Shown: one piece after another, positions 1 through 11,739 of the stretch
How positions within the stretch are numbered: position 1 is the stretch's first letter
Layout: each line of letters opens with the position of its first letter
Origin: Branchinecta lynchi
Lineage: Eukaryota; Arthropoda; Branchiopoda; Anostraca; Branchinectidae
Length of the DNA stretch: 64,000 nucleotides
Direction of reading: 5' to 3'
Assembly: GCA_023053575.1 (NCBI GenBank)
Contig: JAKZAP010000018.1
Span: 21,462,458 to 21,526,457 of the forward strand
Position numbers and translations under genes: made by a program
The notes under the pieces: model-generated
Databases searched by the model: none
Seen by the model: the letters and a program-made list of their open reading frames with translations, nothing else
What the model was told of the DNA's origin: nothing

Positions 1-901
1 AAACCCCGAAAATCACAGTTTTCTATTTCTTTAGACAGCATTGCGACTGTGATTAAGGCGTCTGGGATCAACGCCGTAGTTGGGTAGTACGTAAAAGCAA
101 GAACAAATAATCAGATAGAACTCTGACTTTGGTACTATACAGCGACTATGAATACCCCGACAAAACTGAACGGTACCCTAGAGGTATTTACTGTAGCTTT
201 TTACCCGTCTACTCTACTTCCGTGTTCGCCGTTGCTCGTCGCAGAGAAAGAAAATGCAGGAGGCGTACTCCTCGCGCTGACCCGCTCTTGAACGCGTCCA
301 AAGAACCAATCAGCTTTGTCTTCTACTTTTCCTCAAGGTGGTTTCACAGCGATAAAGCCAATTGTAGAGGTAATGAAAAGTGGTGTGGCGGGAAGCTACT
401 ATGCTGGTTCACAGCAGCAAAGGTACGGGGAAATACGCGACTCTGCATACCCGATGAAAAATTTGTAGCCTGCGTAGTCGTATGATAGTCGTACGAAAAA
501 GTTGCATGTATTGATATTTAATCGTAAAGAAAACTATCATTTACTGTGCCTCAGACTGGGCCAATCTTAATTAGTAGTATCTAGTAGCATCCTGTCTTGC
601 TATAGTAGAATCCAGTCTCGCTAATAGTAGCATGCAGTTGAATGCAGTAACACGGTAGCCTTGACATAGAGGCATGTAGTAGCATCAGTTGGCACTGCAT
701 GATACTTTTTCGTACAACTTCATACTACTATTTTGAGATAAATTTTTCATCGGGATGTCATAGTACAGAGATAGGGAGATGGAGTTTCTATCTGATTATT
801 TGTTCTTGTAAAACTGCAATCCAGCTAGGGTGCTGTTTGAAATAAATTAGGGCTATCTGTATGTTCTAGTTTTTCTGGCTAGTACCGTGTACTATTTTCA
901 G
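1..901. other. intron of the laminin gamma-like gene, upstream part
   Basis: No exon is recognisable here. The stretch ends in a pyrimidine-rich splice acceptor (TATTTTCAG) at 893-901. An imperfect nested inverted repeat occupies 98-808 and is listed separately. The open frame at 129-485 has no recognisable domain and overlaps that repeat. Confidence 0.6.
98..808. repeat. nested inverted repeat, probable MITE-like remnant
   Basis: A perfect 23-bp inverted repeat pairs 98-120 with 786-808. Inner arms also pair: 450-464 with 740-754 (15 bp perfect), and about 491-502 with 704-715. The interior at 565-690 has several TAGTAGCAT-type short repeats. No protein and no clear target duplication are seen, so the class is unknown. 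The long loop on the left side suggests an insertion in one arm of an old hairpin element. Confidence 0.5.
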
Positions 902-1048
902 GTCTCATTGAGAGTGTTTTCGCCCGAAACGACGAGAAATGGACTGCCGTGGAGCGAAGCGGGACGCCTATTTCAATAAGCTACAATCCAGTCATCCAGA
1001 ATGTAGGAGCCTCAGCCACTGGAGATACCGTTTATTTCTTCGCCCCTG
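902..1048 (+). CDS. laminin gamma-like, internal exon: N-terminal part of laminin IV domain
   Basis: This exon encodes the start of a laminin IV (type A) domain, found in the short arms of laminin alpha and gamma chains, secreted basement-membrane proteins. It begins with two bases of a split codon, stays open for 48 codons and ends with one base before GTAAGA. It contains the typical DEKWTAVERSG segment and ends ...VYFFAP. The next exon completes the hallmark APERYLGDHRASYNQ motif across the junction, which fixes the phase. The acceptor is TATTTTCAG. Perlecan and laminin alpha also carry this domain, but the four exons together resemble gamma chains best. That choice is from remembered family features, not a search. 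Confidence 0.88.
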
Positions 1049-1709
1049 GTAAGAATATTTGTTACCACGACTAATCGCGTTTTTCCGTGGTACATTTGTG
1101 CCCCGTGCATTTTTCTTCCGTCATGGAAATAGTGTGTGCGAAACTCTCGGCCCACAAGTAGAAACTAGCGGAAACGCAGTTTTGTCCATTTGTTGGCGGT
1201 ATTGTCAAATGCCTGAAAATAAAAATAAAACCCTGATAAAATCTCACTCAATAGGACTATTAGCCTTACGCACTCCCTCACATTCTTTTTCCGTCTGCTT
1301 TCTTTTCTTCTTTCCGTCCTTCTGAACTTTCTGCGCTAAAAGTTACTTATTATAAATTCTCTAAATTCCTTCTTGGCTTCCCGATTTCTGCGAGTAACTC
1401 TTTCCTAACTTCGAATTTTAAAGTGAAGAATCCTTTGGAAACTTAAAATAGTAAAATTCAGAACTTTCATAAAAAGGCTGACAACATTCTTCTTCATCAC
1501 AACCTTTTTCCTTTTTTCACAAAAAAGTCCCCTGCTTAGTTTGTTTATTTTGAGCTTCGTTTTTTTTTTTTTTTTCATGTACTTCATTGTATATTTAGTA
1601 GGCTAGTTTGTCTTTAACGGTCAGCTGTTTATTAGTATGTAAGGGAGTGTGAGTTTGACTGACATGTTGTTGTTCCTTTTTATACATTACTCTTCAGTTT
1701 TGAAGGATT

Positions 1710-1748
1710 CAAATAAATAATAATAATAATAATAAAATAATAATAATT
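1710..1748. repeat. (TAA)n microsatellite
   Basis: An almost uninterrupted AAT/TAA run. It may be a non-LTR retrotransposon tail, but no adjoining reverse transcriptase remnant is visible. Confidence 0.85.
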
Positions 1749-2010
1749 CTGCGCAAGAAATATCCTCAGTGTCGTCTCTTATCTGCTTAGCAAATCGCTA
1801 ACTGTTTTATGTTGCTTCTAAATTTGAATTTCCGCCTCGAGTTACATTAACCCAAGTCACCTCGAGAGTTGTTTGTCAAATTCGAGCAACCGGGGAGCCT
1901 CAAAGAGCGTGTTGGTCGAGGAAACAGACTTGAAGGCCACACAGACGGTCTCATTTAAATTAGTGTGGAATTCTAGACAAGCGTGACGTCTCACCTGTTT
2001 GATCTATTTT

Positions 2011-2308
2011 GAGCGTGTTCTATCCTACTTATACCGTAGTTACTACGCGTGACGTCACGAATTTTGGCTTCTTGGCGTCAAGGCTGGAACGCATTTTTTT
2101 TTGTTCGTCAAAATATACCTACACGGGGGTAATCCAGCCAATCACGTTACAAAGATCCGTAGTTACCACGCATACTACGCCCCCGGAGCATGGTAAGCAA
2201 ATAGTTACTATTATTTACTATTTCGAGAAGGTTGGAAGGTCAGCATGGTAACTTTTCGTGAGGCTGGAACGGAAATAGTAACTATTCTGAGAAGGGTTGA
2301 ACACGCTC
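2011..2308 (+). mobile_element. small TIR element (MITE), copy 1
   Basis: This 298-bp element starts GAGCGTGTTC and ends GAACACGCTC, a 10-bp perfect terminal inverted repeat. It aligns over its length, in reverse orientation, with 3254-3545. Shared blocks include CCAATCACGTTAC and GAGCATGGTAAGCAAATAG. No coding capacity. The target duplication is uncertain, so the superfamily is not assigned. Confidence 0.7.
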
Positions 2309-3253
2309 TTTACGTCAGAACATGAAAAACTGTAGTTTATTCCGATCGTTGAATATGTATTTGAATCTATATATATACAGCAGATTGGCCAGCGAGGCGC
2401 CGGTCTTGTTGGTCCTCGATCACATTACGTCACACTATAGTTTTTCAGTTTAATTTTTTTCAGTTTTCAGTTTCATTGGACTATATTTAAAGACAAAAAA
2501 ATACACAATTAACATTCCTGGCCAGGAAAGCACAAAAGGAGTGCTTGGCTACGTCAGGGAAATAGCGATATTAATTAAACATCAAACAGAATCAACTAAC
2601 TGAATACTCTATATAAAGAGAAAGGGAGGAGACGAAGAAAATAACCAATGGTTTCAGCTTCAAATGAAGAGAAAAATAAGGGAAACAAGGAACGAGAGTG
2701 GGAGTGGTCCAAAGGAGGATAACACTAAACAGTTTTCCTGTTTCGACCTTTCGCTGCTCGCTTGATATATACTTCATGACTGTATGGTATTCCGCATTAT
2801 TGTATACAACACCACAGAAACGGTCGGGGAAACATTCTTTCAGAGCCAATGCCTTTTTGTGGGATGGGGGGAAAACTCTCTTATTGTGTTCATTCATTGT
2901 CAAGCTATTCTGTTGCAAGTGGGTGACAACTTGTTATGACATTGCACATAAACGGCCTACAGCCTAGTGTCAGTTTATGACTGAGTGTAATATGACTGAC
3001 AAGAATTATGCTGGGTTACTATGTCATGGGTATATTGTTACCTCTCATTCAGTCCAGTTTAGTTCAGTTCAGGTTCAAACCCGATACAACGGTCAAAGCC
3101 AATTTTCAAAATTCATATACGTTATTCGTTTTAGATTTATGTTTGTCGCGGTTTACTTGAAGAAAATAATGTTGCCACGCACTTCATATACTTCTGCTAC
3201 ACCAAGAAGCTAAGCTTGTGTGGGCCATTCTCTTGGGCCTTGTAATATTGATA

Positions 3254-3545
3254 GCCTGTTCCATCCTTCTAACGATAGTAACTATTAACTACTATTTTTG
3301 TTCCAGTCTCGTGAAAAGTTACTACGTTGACCGTTCCAACCTTCTCGAAATAGTAACTATTTGCTTACCATGCTCGGGAGCGTAGTAACCGTGGTAACTA
3401 CGCATCTCTGTAACGTGATTGGTCGGATTCGCCCGTGGCAGGAAATTCTGCTGGAAAATAGGAATTCAATCCAGCCTTGACGGCAAAAAGCCAGAATTCG
3501 GGACGTCATGCGTAGTAACCACGGTAACTAGGGTGGAACACGCTC
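3254..3545 (-). mobile_element. small TIR element (MITE), copy 2, inverted
   Basis: This is a reverse-complement copy of 2011-2308 with scattered substitutions and small indels. Its right end is GAACACGCTC. Its left end has decayed to GCCTGTTC. The two copies could form a long hairpin in the unspliced laminin transcript, with the 945 bp between them as the loop. Confidence 0.7.
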
Positions 3546-3612
3546 CGAGTTTACTTTCCCGAGTAAACGAATATCTTTTTTTATGTCGTCTGAAGAAATT
3601 CCCTCTTTTCAG

Positions 3613-3915
3613 AGCGTTACCTCGGCGATCACCGCGCCAGCTACAATCAAGACATCTCATTCGTTCTTCGCATCGGAGAGTCGTCTGCGCGTGGTACCAT
3701 CGAAGACGTGGTCCTCGAAGGCTCTGGCCTTACCATCTCTCAGCCCATCTTTAGCCAGGGAAACCGCCTTCCAACCATCCAGAATCAACAGTATCGGTTC
3801 AAGCTTCACGAGAGTCCAGACTACGGCTGGACGCCGAGACTGACATCTAGGGATTTCATTTCCATTCTAGCGAACCTGACGGCCATTAAGATCCGTGCAA
3901 CTTATACACCCCGAG
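3613..3915 (+). CDS. laminin gamma-like, internal exon: rest of laminin IV domain
   Basis: This 303-nt exon follows CTCTTTTCAG and is followed by GTAAGT. It enters with two bases, which with the G of the previous exon make GAG, and leaves with one base. It encodes the body of the laminin IV domain, including RYLGDHRASYNQDISF, EDVVLEGSGLTIS, the gamma-chain-like YRFKLHESPDYGWTPRL block and LTAIKIRATYTPRG. The HE(A/S)xDYxWxP block and the LNNLTSIKIRGTYS-like end are familiar from laminin gamma-1, so this exon is the best argument for a gamma chain. No stop or frameshift is present. Confidence 0.92.
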
Positions 3916-5309
3916 GTAAGTTTCTTGGATCCGAATTGTGTTAACGGAAGTTTATATGTTATAGATTGACGCGTGAAAGTGAGATTAGAGTTGCGTTTTA
4001 TTGGATTCACTTTTGTTTTGTCAAAGTTTGTAGTTTGGCTCTTGTTTTGTCTTACTTGCGTTTTATTGAGTTCTTGTTTCCGAAAAGTCAAACTACACCA
4101 AATTACGTCGGCGAGGTAGTTTGTAGTTTGAGCTCCGTAGTTTCAGGTTCGAAACTACAGCAAATGGAATGGACAAATAAAACGGCTTTTAAGCGAAACT
4201 ACGCCGAAACTACATCCAAAAAAACGCAACTTAGAAAATACCCAAAGAAGAGACGAAGATACAGTGAGGAACGCTTACCCAGATTCAGACGACGTCTTGA
4301 GAAAGACCCGTTCCCTTGTAAAGTATTGACGAAGCCTAAAGGCAAAAATTCATTGAATTGAACCAACATATTGGTTTAAAGGTATTGAAGGACATTTAAA
4401 ATTTCACAAAACCCAGTGGCACGAGCGTGTATGGGCTGAAGCCCACGTGACGTCAACCTTCAAACAACAACACCAACATAAGTTTCTTGGGAACTTGGAT
4501 CCTTTTTCTTGTTGTAAAACAAGTGATATCCCGTCTCATAACCTACAGTGTACAGACTACAGTTTACAGGATCTTAAATAATTTACTTACAGAATCTAGC
4601 TTGCAATTTACAGGATCTCGCAGAACTTAGGAGCGCCGTTCTTGTAGTAGTGCTCTCCTAGATGATCCGAACCATTTTAAAATCTTGCATGGGCTGGATC
4701 AGTTTAGCCTAAACGTTTGAGGTATTTCTGACCGCCCAATAGTCCAGACATACAGGCCTAGGCGTTAGGCTATATTTAAAGAAACATCCCCCCTTATAAT
4801 AATTCTCTAATTTCAAAATGACAGACCCTTGTTGACCCTATCGTCTATTTAACGTTCTCTGCCCTTGTGGAAAAAGTGAGGTGAACTTTTTGTTCGATAG
4901 AGTAATTTGAGTTATTACAGTATTTTTTATGGTTATTATGTGACATACGGCTTCGGCTTAATCAGAGAAATAAATAAATGTGTAGATTTCGCTGACTTTT
5001 ATCGGAACCGGGAACAAGTTGTAAAAACAGATTTTTTCCCAGCGAAGGCTATGAGGGTATGCAAATAGAAGAAGACCCAGAAGTCTCGAGAAAAGAGACG
5101 ATCGTGAAGCAACCAAGCAAAAAATTAAACAAAATATCGCTAGGACTGGTCTGACACAGCGTGCGGAATTCAAGCATTCGAGATAAAAGTTGGTAGAGGA
5201 ATTAAGAAAGATAGACAGATATCACTTTTATTCTTTTCGAACTATCGTGGTGACATCCAAATTTGTCGACATCGTCATATATAAAAGTAGACACTAAATA
5301 AGATTAAAG
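3916..5309 (+). other. laminin intron, no gene seen
   Basis: The 7.4-kb intron from 3916 to 11337 begins here. The first 1.4 kb has no recognisable exon or element. A cluster of short GAAACTAC/GTAGTTTC repeats lies at 4030-4220. The open frame at 3966-4361 has low-complexity, basic content and no domain. Confidence 0.5.
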
Positions 5310-6525
5310 ATTTTAACGAAAGACGGTACAAATGTTTTTTTCATACCGTACATGGTCACATTTTACGTGTTGGAGTTTTGGGATCACCACTGAGGCCGCT
5401 GTTGCAGGCCGTTCGCGAGCAGTATTGAACGGTGGTGGAAGTATATACTTATGGTTAGGGTGCCCAAGCATTTTCTTACCGGAAGCCATGCACAGTTTCA
5501 ACCTACGGGACTCAGTGGACTCGAGTTTAAATTTCTGAAGGAGCACATTGTAAGAAGTTCTGGGGGATCGTGACATAATTAGTATGGCACGTTTCTGTAT
5601 TTGTTTTCGATCCGATAAGCCTGGTCTTCAGTAATGCCAAAGTGCCAAGCTTCCACCAGATATTCTAGCCCCAAGCGTATAAAGGAAACATAAAAACGAA
5701 GCAAATATTGTTCAGGGTACCTATTTTTACCAAGTAATTTCGGCATATGGAGGCCGGTGTGTCCACGCTTTACTATTTCCTTCGTTTGGAGTTCCCATTT
5801 TAAATCGTTTGATATAATTAGACCGAGGAGTTTTATTTGGTTTACACGCAAAGTATCTGGAATAGGAGGTTCAAAATTGGTCCTTCTTTCAGGAAAGAAA
5901 TTGTAAGAATTGCAGACTTCTTTTCATTCACAGCCATGTCTGAAGTTAAAGCTTCGGCCTGTATCTGCGAAATTTATCGGCCTCTTCGCTACTTTGTCAT
6001 TTTCCACATATTTCAATAAGGAAAGATCGTCCACGTATTTCCATCTTTCTCATCTGTCAGAACCTGTATTGTTAATCATTACAAGAAAAAGTAGCGGGTC
6101 CGACGAAACTATTATTATATTTTAGAATTTGGGACTTATCACTAAAATATCCTACAATATTTTTTACAATATTGGGGTTAAGATTAAATTCATTCAAAAG
6201 TTTATCAATTAGAATATTATGGTTTATAAGGTCAAAACCTTTTTTTTTAAATCAATCGCGATTAAATCGAATTAAATTAATCTATTTGGAGTGTTCATCA
6301 GTGTGTTTAAAAATAAAATCTAAAAGATTTACCCTAGAATGGCTGGTTAATGTTTTAGGTCAATTTCCAAACTGTTTTAGATCCAGAAGCAGAAAGAAAA
6401 TCTTTTTTTAATCATTCAGCAACAAAACTTTCATACACTTTACTGAAGATTGGGAAATGGGGCGCACTCCGTCAAAATCAATTTTTGCATCTTTTTGGGG
6501 TATTGGTGTTGCATAGCCAAAGAAA
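5310..6525 (-). pseudogene. non-LTR retrotransposon reverse transcriptase remnant
   Basis: Read on the minus strand this is a decayed copy of the same family as 11740-13243. Near 6460 is a DFDGVRPIS segment. Then come KQFGN and NILIDKLLNEFN (fingers and palm), and at 5579-5851 IKLLGLIISNDLKWE followed by YLVEAWHFGITEDQ, the counterpart of CCPAWHFGITGDQ in the other copy. At 5313-5576 ESRRLKLCMASGKKML and ILPPPFN match the C-terminal end. Several stops and frameshifts are present, so it is dead. The CR1/L2-like assignment is inference. Confidence 0.8.
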
Positions 6526-6645
6526 AACGAGTTAGCAACGGAAGTACTCAGTTTCCTTTAATCAATCAATCAGTCATCGTATTTATTCCTGAAAATCTGT
6601 TTTACAACATGAAAACATAGGACTGTCAACTTATACCAAATATAA

Positions 6646-9600
6646 CTAGACCTACGTTGCCCGGGCAACGTGAAGTGTTGCGGCAACCTTTGTCGGGCTT
6701 CGCCGGCTAAAGTGTTGCGAGAGCAACACTTTGGTTTTGTTTCTTCGCTGTCGGTTAAATGCTGAAATTATCAACTTATCGAAGCTTTTAAAACGGTATG
6801 TTCTAAAAAGAATAATCACATGATCAAAAGCTGTTCTTTAGCGTTGTAAAACCAACAACAAAACAATATCGGAAGAAGGCTATTTGTAACGTTTCAGGAT
6901 TAAAATACCATAGATGACACTATTAATTATTACAAAACTACCTTATTGTTTTACATTACCGTATCGTTTGTACCCGTTGCGTAAACAGTTAATCCTAGGT
7001 TATACGATAGACCATCGATACAAACTTTCTTACTGTCATATTTACAGAAATCGAATACAATGTGCACCAATTTTCAAAAATTTCTAGCCCCTCGTGAACC
7101 GATCTTACTTACAAGTCCGTCTCCCGTGATTGACAATAAATTCACCGGAAACAAATAATGGATGCACCAGCTATCAAAAGTTGCAAACCCCTCATCGCTG
7201 AAGATGATTATAGCATAAAAGCCGATTATTACTTACAAGTCCCATGCATGTCTTACAATTGGGAACAAAATTGTTCTTACCATCGAATACACCTGAGACA
7301 AATAACAGGTATACCAACTAGCAAAAGCTGCAAACTCCTCGTTGCCGAAGATGATTATGAGCTAACAGTCGACTGTTGCTTACAGTCGAATGTTGCTTAC
7401 AAGTCCCTTACATGTCTCACAACTGGTATCGCCTATTTTTGGTTTCAGTGTGTACCTTACTCCTGAAGTTGTCAACCCCTTGAAACTTTCAAACTGGCTT
7501 ATCTCATGAAGGATTTTTGTTCAGAAAATTTGATGGCATATATTTTGATCAGCTCTTCAAGGGCTATCGATTGCCCTAACCACAACAAAAGCATATCGGA
7601 AAAAGGGACTAAATTGACTTTGCAGTCAGTTGAACTTTATCCTTTTCAATCGTAGACATCGTGACGGATGAAAACTTGGAATAATATCCTATATAATCTA
7701 GTTGGTATTATAAAGCTATCCGTAACTTTTTAGGATTAAAATACCATAGATGACACTATTAATTATTACGAAACTACCTTGTTTTACATTACAGTATCGT
7801 TTGTACCCGTTGCGTTAACAGTAAATCCTAGGTTACAGCGATAGACCAACGATACAAACTTTTTTACCGTCAGATTTATATAAATCGAATACAATGTGCA
7901 ACAATTTGCACTAATTTCTAGCCCCTCGTGCACCGATTCTACTGACAAGTCCCTTTCCCGTGATAGACATCAAGTTCACAGGATAAAAATAATGGGTATA
8001 CCGACTAGCAAAAGTTGCAAACCCCTCATCGCTGAAGATTTGTGTAGCATAGCAGCCGATTATTACTTACAAGTCCCTTGCATGTTTTACATTTGGGAAC
8101 CAAATTGTTCATCAAATGACAGGTACGCCAACTAGCGAGAGCTGCAAACCCCTCATTGCCGAAGATGATTATGAGCTAACAGTTGCCTGTCGCGTACAAA
8201 TCCCCTAAATGTCTCACAACTGGTATCGCCTATTTTTGGCTTCAGTGTGTACCTTACTACTGAAGTTGTCAACCCCTTGAAACTTTCAAACTGGTGTATC
8301 TCATAAAGGAATTTTTTTTACCAAAAAATGGATGTCATATACTTTGATCAGCTCATCAGCGGCTATCGATTGCCGTCGAAGTTGAACTTTATCCTTTTCA
8401 ATCGTAGATATCGTGACGGATGAAAACTTGGAACAATATCTTATATAATCTAGTTGATATTATAAAGCTATCCGTAACTTTTCAGGATTAAAATACCGTA
8501 GATGACACTATTAATTATTACAAAATTACCTTATTGTTTTACATTACCGTATCGTTTGTACCCGTTGCGTAAACAGTTAATCCTAGGTTATAGCGATAGA
8601 CCATCGATACAAACTTTCTTACTGTCATATTTACAGAAATCGAATACAATGTGCACCAATTTTCAAAAATTTCTAGCCTCTCGTGAACCGATTCTTGCTT
8701 ACAAGTCCGTCTCCCGTGATTGACATCAAATTCACCGGAAACAAATAATGGATATACCAGCTATCAAAAGTTGCAAGCCCCTCATCGCTGAAGATGATTA
8801 TAGCATAAGCTTTTTAAACGGGATGTTCTAAAAAAAAATAATCATATGATCAAAAGGTATTCTTCAGCGTTGTAGAAACAACAACAAAATAATATAGGAA
8901 GAAGGGACTAAATTAACTTTGCAGTCAGTTGTACTTTATCCTTTTCAATCGTAGACATCGTGACGGATGAAAACTTGGAACAATATCTTATATAATCTAG
9001 TTGGTAATAGAAAGCTATCCGTAACTTTTCAGGATTAAAATACTATAGATGACCCTATTAATTATTATGAAACTACCTCATTGCTTTACATTTTCGTTTG
9101 TATCCGTTGTGTAAACAGTTAATCCTCGGTTACATTGATAGACCATCGACACAAACTTTCTTACCGTCAGATTTATAGAAATCGAATACAATGTGCACCC
9201 ATTTGCAAAAATTCCTAGCCCCTCGTGAACCGATTCCTACTTACAAGTCCCTCTCCCGTGATATACATTAAGTTAACCGGAAACAAATAATGGGTACACC
9301 AGGTAGCAAAAGCTGCAAACCCATCATCGCAGAAGATGATTGTAGCATAACAGCCGATTATTACTTACAAGTCCCTTGCATATCTTACCATTGGGAACCA
9401 AATTGTTCTTACCATCGAATACACCGGAAACAAAAAACAGGTATACCAACAAGCAAAAGCTGCAAACCCCTCATTACCGAAGATGATTATGGGCTAACAG
9501 TCGACTGTTGCTTAAAAGTCCCCTATATGTATCATAACTGGTATCGCCTATTTTTGGTTTCAATGTACCTTACTATGAAGTTGTCAACCCCTTTGAAATT

Positions 9601-9760
9601 TTCAAACTGGTGTATCTCATGAAGGAATTTTTGTACCAAAAAATGGATGGCATATACTTTGATCGGCTCATCAATGGCTATCGATTGCCGTCGAAAAAAA
9701 AATTCTACCTGTCTTAGTTCAAAAGTTGACTTTTTTGCCGTAGGCCAACTTTCTAACGTC
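6646..9760 (-). mobile_element. Helitron-like element with internal tandem array, copy 1
   Basis: Read on the minus strand the element ends with an 18-nt perfect palindrome (6654-6671), a short spacer and CTAG (6646-6649), and the next host base is T. Palindrome, CTRR and T is the 3' terminus of Helitrons. The same end recurs at 25429, again followed by T. A second hairpin, GTGTTGCGAGAGCAACAC, lies at 6712-6729. No Rep/helicase gene is present, so the element is non-autonomous. The right (5') end is not resolved. The interior is a tandem array listed separately. Confidence 0.6.
6892..9700. repeat. tandem array of about 0.55-0.84 kb units inside the Helitron-like element
   Basis: Four units begin near 6892, 7728, 8480 and 9027 with CAGGATTAAAATACCATAGA. 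The spacings are about 836, 752 and 547 bp, the last shortened by deletion. Each full unit holds two diverged sub-repeats of about 135 bp containing an AGCAAAAGCTGCAAACCCCT-like core. On the + strand these stay open over 100 codons in three places (7158-7466, 9290-9622 and, in the second element copy, 26024-26335), with a recurring SKSCKPLIAEDDY motif. The repeats may be noncoding and open by chance. A small repeated cysteine-bearing peptide cannot be excluded. Confidence 0.75.
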
Positions 9761-11337
9761 ACGACTTAGAAAGGAGCAAAGGATAAGCTCTAGTTTCTTT
9801 AGCAATGAGAGAACTTTTAAAGTTTAAGAGGCACATCTGATACCGTTACTCTACCACAAACCAAAGTGCAAAAAAAAAAAATTATAAACTCAGCTGAAAT
9901 CGTCGCAGACATGGACAGAAACAATAGATGGCAGCACTTTCGGACCCGTGGGAAAAAGCCACTTTTTTGTCTCTGTAGATTTTTCTATTTATCACTCAAA
10001 GAAGATATGTTGGCTGTGGGGCCGGGTAACTGCCGCATATATTTAACACTTATAGATTTTAGTCCATCTTCAATTTGAAACTGGTGCCTGCCTGCTTGCG
10101 TGCTAGAACGGAGCTTTCCACTCGAAAGCAGAAACATCTTTTGATGAAACGAAAGGTTCGCTACACAACTTCAGATAGTCCTCTCTGACATAGGCTATAC
10201 AACTCCACTTCACTTCGCAAACCGTAGGCTCTGGCTCGATGACAAGCAAAAACCATCCTTATTGGCCCCAGGCAAGAGTTCTACGGAGCTTTCCAAAATG
10301 TAATGTCATATTCATCAATCCGGCCTAAGGTCCACACTTTCCGTAAAAACCGCACAGGTTAGACCCTTCTCAGTTACCAGGAATAAAATGAAATCGGAGT
10401 CATAGGAAAAAAAAAAAAAAAAAAAAAAAAAAACGAGGACAAAACCAAAGTGTTGCTCTCGCAACACAATTGATACATAAAGTTCATTTTCAAATTTGTA
10501 CGACGTCACAACTTTTGTAACATAGTTAAACGGTATGTCAAACATAAAAATATAAAATATCTAATACTAGATGAATTTTCACCACATTTATACGTGTCTT
10601 CACTGGTTAAAAAACTTTACAAGATATGGTACAAATGACTTGTGGAATCTATGAAGAGTGACTAAGTGGGTTTTGTAGCGTTAATTTATTTGCCGTTCTG
10701 GTGCGCGCCTGTTTACCATTCTTTACTGCGTAGTCTGATTGATTGATCTATTTAAAACAAAAGCACAAGTCGTGGCACAATGCCAAATGGCGTACTGACT
10801 TAGTCAAGAGTTGAGGCTATATAAAACAAAAATTAATCATATTCGTCAGACTATAACTTTCAACAGATCAGACCAAAACACTAATATCTGCCCTTACGGT
10901 ATACTATAAGCCTTGACATGATACAGTATACAAACAACAATTATCATAATCGTCAATTAACCCAAAAACCTAATATTATTAGAACTATAACCCTTGCGGT
11001 AGTGTTTTGTAGTAAACTTCAACAAATTTTGGGACGAAACTATTCCGATATCGCTCAGTGCGGCAACGCGGGGGGGGGGGGGGGGGGGCAGTCTTGGAAC
11101 TCGCTCAGCACAAGCTCTTTCTGACCGTGGGCGCTCAGAGTCGAAGGGAGGTGGGAGGAGAGTGAGTAGAGTGTGGTGTTCCATTGAACTTAGACCGAAA
11201 TTTAAAGAAAGCTTTTCTGTTGACGAGCACTTCCTTCCGAATTTTATGACGAAGTCAGGGTGCCGTTCGTTAGGAGTTGTAATCCGAGTTTTTCTCGGCT
11301 TGTTTCGTAATCAACATATTCATATCCATCTTCCCAG
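9761..11337 (+). other. laminin intron, simple repeats only
   Basis: No exon is recognised. It contains an A27 run at 10407-10433, a reverse copy of the Helitron-like subterminal hairpin (GTGTTGCTCTCGCAACAC) at 10450-10467, and a G19 run at 11070-11088. The A-run next to the inverted hairpin motif may mark the edge of another element fragment. The stretch ends with the acceptor TTCCCAG at 11331-11337. Confidence 0.5.
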
Positions 11338-11562
11338 GTGTCGGTTTCTTGGACGACGTTAAGCTGACCACAGCTCGCCGTGGAGGTCTTGGAACACCGG
11401 CCACCTGGATTGAACGCTGTCAGTGCCCAGAGGGATACGTCGGACAGTTCTGCGAGAGCTGTGCACCTGGATATAGGCACGACCCTCCGATGGGTGGACC
11501 CTTCGCTCGCTGTGTGCCCTGCAATTGCAACGGACACGCTGATATTTGCGACGCTGAAACAG
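11338..11562 (+). CDS. laminin gamma-like, internal exon: end of laminin IV and LE repeat
   Basis: This 225-nt exon follows TTCCCAG and precedes GTGGGT. Its entry phase (two bases) matches the one-base exit of the previous exon. It encodes [13 protein letters not shown], the C-terminal edge of the laminin IV domain, then the invariant [19 protein letters not shown] segment of the split laminin EGF-like repeat. CESCAPGY and [15 protein letters not shown] follow, which open the next LE module. The CNGH.D.CD.ETG sequence is diagnostic of laminin-type EGF modules. It exits with the G of a glycine codon. Confidence 0.93.
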
Positions 11563-11611
11563 GTGGGTGATTATTGAAAAGAGTGACTAGGCCGAGTGGT
11601 CCCACAAATGA

Positions 11612-11735
11612 CCGTTTTGAAGAAAATGAACAAAGCAAAATGACAAGCGAATCGGGAAACTAACTGGAATAGCTGCTTCGTGTTCTTCTTCCAAATGCGA
11701 CCGTCGGACTTTGGTCACCACTGCCTAGAGAAGAA
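11612..11735. repeat. about 120-bp repeat flanking a retrotransposon, left copy
   Basis: It runs from CCGTTTTGAAGAAAATGAAC to ACTGCCTAGA and recurs in the same orientation at 13433-13553 with indels. The two copies bracket the non-LTR remnant at 11740-13243. Either a very long target duplication or an older tandem duplication would give this picture. Confidence 0.65.
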
Positions 11736-11739
11736 TGGA

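Larger units (their letters stand above)
1049..3612 (+). other. laminin gamma-like intron
   Basis: This intron of about 2.6 kb joins two laminin IV exons with matching phase. It holds a (TAA)n microsatellite near 1710-1748 and two copies of a small inverted-repeat element (2011-2308 and 3254-3545). The right end of the second copy lies only 67 bp before the next exon, so it sits close to the branch-point region. I see no exon between them. Confidence 0.75.

Noticed and set aside
129..485. 118-codon frame at the window start
   Set aside because: No laminin Cys pattern or other domain, and it spans part of an inverted repeat.
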